NCBI GenBank assembly: GCA_934533135.1 | Contig: CAKTBG010000033.1 | Span: 1-22,507 of the forward strand | Direction: 5' to 3' | DNA from: an uncultured Faecalibacterium sp. | GTDB lineage: Bacteria; Bacillota; Clostridia; Oscillospirales; Ruminococcaceae | Length of the DNA stretch: 22,507 nt | In this document: piece after piece, positions 20,172 through 22,507 of the stretch | Layout: the number at the start of each line of letters is the position of its first letter | Numbering within the stretch: position 1 is the stretch's first letter | Translations under genes and position numbers: made by a program | Notes under the pieces: generated by a model | Told to the model about the DNA's origin: nothing | What the model saw: only the letters and a program-made list of their open reading frames with translations | Databases searched by the model: none

Positions 20172-20220
20172 ATCATTTTGGCGTTGTTGTCGTTGACTTC
20201 CGACGCCAAAATGATACAAT
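20172..20220 (+). promoter_or_regulatory. rnf operon promoter with inverted-repeat operator
   Basis: The promoter is TTGACT (20193-20198), 16-base spacer with TG, TACAAT (20215-20220). A perfect 12-bp inverted repeat flanks the -35: ATCATTTTGGCG (20172-20183) and CGCCAAAATGAT (20204-20215), the right arm filling the spacer up to the -10. This looks like a binding site for a dimeric or tetrameric regulator that would block polymerase. The remaining leader (20221-20310) shows no clear riboswitch. Confidence 0.6.
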
Positions 20221-20310
20221 AAATGTGTTAAGCAGCTGCTGTCCCTGTACCAGTGCGCCTGCATGGGCGTGGGGATGGCAATCTTAGTCAGAATGGGGGA
20301 TTTATAGTCC

Positions 20311-21633
20311 ATGTTGAACAAGCTGAAACGTGCGGCACTTGGCGCGCATACGCCGCATGACAAAGCAACTGCTGCAAGCAAGCCCGTTCCGATGCCTCTG
20401 CCCGCGCAGGTACGCATCCTGATGAGCCAGCACATCGGTGCTCCGGCCAAGCCTCTGGTCAAAAAAGGCGATGAGGTCTTCGTCGGCACAAAGATCGGTG
20501 AGGCAGGCGGCTTTGTCTCTGCAAATATCCACTCCAGTGTTTCCGGTACGGTGGCGGCCGTCGAGCCGTTCCGTCTGTCCAATGGCCGGATGTGCGACTC
20601 CGTCGTCATCAAGACCGACGGCAAGCAGACGATCGATCCCGCGGTCAAGGCCCCGGAAGTGACCGATAAGGCCAGCTTCCTCGCCGCCGTGCGGGAGAGC
20701 GGTCTGGTCGGTCTGGGCGGCGCAGGCTTCCCGACCGATGTCAAGCTGCAGCCCAAGAGCCCGGTCGATACCCTGCTGATCAACGCCTCCGAGTGCGAGG
20801 TGTGGCTGACCAGCGATACGCAGGAGATGCTGAACTGCAGCGAGGACATCATCCGCGGCATTCAGGCTGTGCTGCAGTACACCGGCATTCCGAAGTGCGT
20901 GATCGGCATCGAGAACAACAAGCCCGAGTGCATTGATCTGCTCTGCAAAAAGACCAAGGACATCCCGAGCATCGAGGTCAAGCCCCTGCCCAGCGTCTAC
21001 GGCACCGGTGCCGAGCTGATCCTGATCGAGAAGTGCCTTGGCCGCGAGGTTCCGCACGGCGGTCTGCCCGCAGACGCCGGCGCGATTGTCATGAACGTGA
21101 CCAGCGTTTCCAGCCTTGGCAAGTATCTGGCGACCGGTATGCCGGTGGTCTCCCGCACCATCACGGTGGACGGCGACGCCTGCGCAAAGCCCCAGAACCT
21201 GGTCGTTCCGGTCGGTACGGCCTACGAGGACGTCATCAACGCTGCCGGCATCAAGGGCGGCGTCACGCTGGGCAAGGTGGTTGCAGGCGGTGCCATGATG
21301 GGCCCGGCGGTGGAGAGCCTGAGCTATCCCACCACCAAGACCACGTCCGGCCTGATCCTGCTGAGCGACACGGCTGCACAGCCGGAGCCGGTCAACCCCT
21401 GCATCCGCTGCGGCCGCTGCGTCGAGTACTGCCCCATGGGTCTGGAGCCTGTGGAGGTCAATCAGGCTTACGCTGCCCGGGATGTGCAGGAGCTTGGCAA
21501 ACTGCACGTGGATTACTGCTTCAACTGCGGTTCCTGCTCGTTCGTCTGCCCGGCAAAACGCCCCTGCACCCAGATGATGGGTCTGGCAAAGGCGTTCTAC
21601 CTTGGTGAAATCAAAAAAGGAGGCAATAAGTAA
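20311..21633 (+). CDS. rnfC: Rnf complex subunit RnfC (ferredoxin:NAD+ oxidoreductase)
   Basis: RnfC is the peripheral iron-sulfur and NADH-site subunit of the Rnf complex, which couples electron flow from ferredoxin to NAD+ with ion pumping at the cytoplasmic membrane. The glycine-rich loop GLGGAGFPTDVK binds nucleotide. Two 4Fe-4S motifs are CIRCGRCVEYCP (Cys364, 367, 370, 374) and CFNCGSCSFVCP (Cys403, 406, 409, 413). At 440 residues it has the usual length and lacks the long repeat tail of some proteobacterial forms. The ECEPYLT motif seen in many relatives reads ECEVWLT. GGGGGA precedes the ATG. Its stop overlaps the rnfD start by one base. Confidence 0.96.
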   Translation: MLNKLKRAALGAHTPHDKATAASKPVPMPLPAQVRILMSQHIGAPAKPLVKKGDEVFVGTKIGEAGGFVSANIHSSVSGTVAAVEPFRLSNGRMCDSVVIKTDGKQTIDPAVKAPEVTDKASFLAAVRESGLVGLGGAGFPTDVKLQPKSPVDTLLINASECEVWLTSDTQEMLNCSEDIIRGIQAVLQYTGIPKCVIGIENNKPECIDLLCKKTKDIPSIEVKPLPSVYGTGAELILIEKCLGREVPHGGLPADAGAIVMNVTSVSSLGKYLATGMPVVSRTITVDGDACAKPQNLVVPVGTAYEDVINAAGIKGGVTLGKVVAGGAMMGPAVESLSYPTTKTTSGLILLSDTAAQPEPVNPCIRCGRCVEYCPMGLEPVEVNQAYAARDVQELGKLHVDYCFNCGSCSFVCPAKRPCTQMMGLAKAFYLGEIKKGGNK

Positions 21634-22507
21634 TGGATACGAAGCTTATTGTTTCGGCCTCCCCGCATCTGCGGAGTGAGGAGACGACCACCGGCCTGAT
21701 GGCCAACGTGATCGTTGCCCTGACCCCCTGCGTGGTGGCCTCTGCAATCATTTTCGGCCTGCGCGCCCTGCTGGTCACGGCGGTCTCCGTGGTGGCCTGC
21801 GTCGCGTTTGAGTGGCTGTACTGCAAACTGCTCAAGAAGCCCAATCCCATCGGCGATCTGTCCGCTGTGGTCACCGGCATCATTCTGGCTCTGAACGTTC
21901 CCGTCGGGATGCCGCTGGGCCAGCTGATCATCGGCGACTTCGTGGCCATCGTGGTGGTCAAGCAGCTGTTCGGCGGCATTGGCATGAACTTTGCGAACCC
22001 CGCTCTGGTGGGTCGTATCGTGCTGTTCGTCAGCTTTGCCGGTTCGATGAACAAGTGGGTGTTCCCGGATGCAGCGGTCGATCAGCTGTCCTCTGCGACC
22101 CCGCTGGCCGTTGCCGATCCCTCCAAGCTGAGCCTGCTGGATCTGTTCATGGGCATCCACGGCGGTGTTCTGGGTGAGACCTGCGCACTGGCCATTGTGC
22201 TGGGCCTGATCTATCTGGTCGCCACCAAGACCATCAGCATCGCCATCCCCGCCGCCTATGTCGGCAGTGTCTTTGTGTTCTATCTGATCGCGACCCACAG
22301 CCTGCACGCTGCGCTGGTTGCCGTTCTGTCCGGCGGCCTGCTGTTCGGTGCCGTCTTTATGGCCACCGACTACGTCACCAGCCCCTTCACCCTGAAGGGC
22401 AAGCTGGTCTACGGCGTGGCTCTGGGCATCGTGACCTTTGCCATCCGTTACTGGGGCAGCTACACCGAGGGCGTGTCCTTCGCGCTGCTGTTCATGAACC
22501 TGTGGGT
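21633..22507 (+). CDS. rnfD: Rnf complex subunit RnfD (partial, runs off the window)
   Basis: RnfD is an integral membrane subunit with several membrane helices and a covalently bound FMN. The start MDTKLIVSASPHLRSEETT, the segment NFANPALVGRIVLF and the flavin-linking region SSATPLAVAD are all family marks; the threonine in ATPL is the likely flavin site. AGGAGG lies eight bases before the ATG at 21633, which overlaps the rnfC stop. About 291 residues are visible and the end lies beyond the window, where rnfG, E, A and B are expected. Confidence 0.95.
   Translation, partial: MDTKLIVSASPHLRSEETTTGLMANVIVALTPCVVASAIIFGLRALLVTAVSVVACVAFEWLYCKLLKKPNPIGDLSAVVTGIILALNVPVGMPLGQLIIGDFVAIVVVKQLFGGIGMNFANPALVGRIVLFVSFAGSMNKWVFPDAAVDQLSSATPLAVADPSKLSLLDLFMGIHGGVLGETCALAIVLGLIYLVATKTISIAIPAAYVGSVFVFYLIATHSLHAALVAVLSGGLLFGAVFMATDYVTSPFTLKGKLVYGVALGIVTFAIRYWGSYTEGVSFALLFMNLW

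Noticed and set aside
20193..20220. Rex operator at the rnf promoter
   Set aside because: The TTGTGAA/TTCACAA type palindrome is absent; the inverted repeat has a different sequence and a 20-base gap.

Overview
The window is a stretch of bacterial chromosome from a GC-rich member of the Firmicutes. Its gene set is MurC, a D,D-carboxypeptidase, dipicolinate synthase, an ECF-type vitamin transporter subunit, Rnf, and BspA/InlB-type surface repeats. Together with strong GGAGG ribosome sites this points to the Ruminococcaceae/Oscillospirales, most like Faecalibacterium or a close relative. That assignment is inferred from memory of such genomes, not from a search.

Layout. 1-1757: terminator of an upstream gene, then murC with its own promoter and terminator. 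1759-3633: the most unusual part, four tandem copies of a small locus. Each copy has a weak toxin promoter, a long structured leader, a 37-40 residue membrane peptide of the holin-like/type I toxin kind, a two-way terminator, and a convergent antisense RNA driven by a perfect TTGACA-17-TATAAT promoter. None of the toxin genes exceeds 41 codons. 3917-7098: a secreted, repeat-rich surface protein whose signal peptide and body lie in different frames, separated by a run of 11 G. 7111-7293: a hairpin repeat element, related to a second one at 14245-14345.

7304-10570: coaBC and coaX, divergent, supply two parts of coenzyme A synthesis, followed by a Gfo/Idh/MocA oxidoreductase. 10718-11317: an ECF transporter S component, plausibly for pantothenate, which would feed the same pathway. 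11476-14237: dpaA-dpaB (dipicolinate synthase, a sporulation function) and a membrane-anchored D,D-carboxypeptidase with an altered KTG motif. 14476-19038: a surface-polysaccharide operon of rfbC, ABC exporter permease and ATPase, a double GT2 glycosyltransferase and a DUF5662 protein, tightly packed with overlaps. 19192-19969: a lipoprotein gene and a convergent 42-residue membrane peptide sharing one terminator. 20172-22507: a promoter carrying a 12-bp inverted repeat, then rnfC and the start of rnfD, the ion-pumping ferredoxin:NAD+ oxidoreductase; rnfD runs off the window.

The two points most worth following are the four-copy type I toxin-antitoxin array, with an inverted-repeat relation between each toxin leader and its own antisense RNA, and the poly-G tract that appears to hold the surface protein in an OFF frame.
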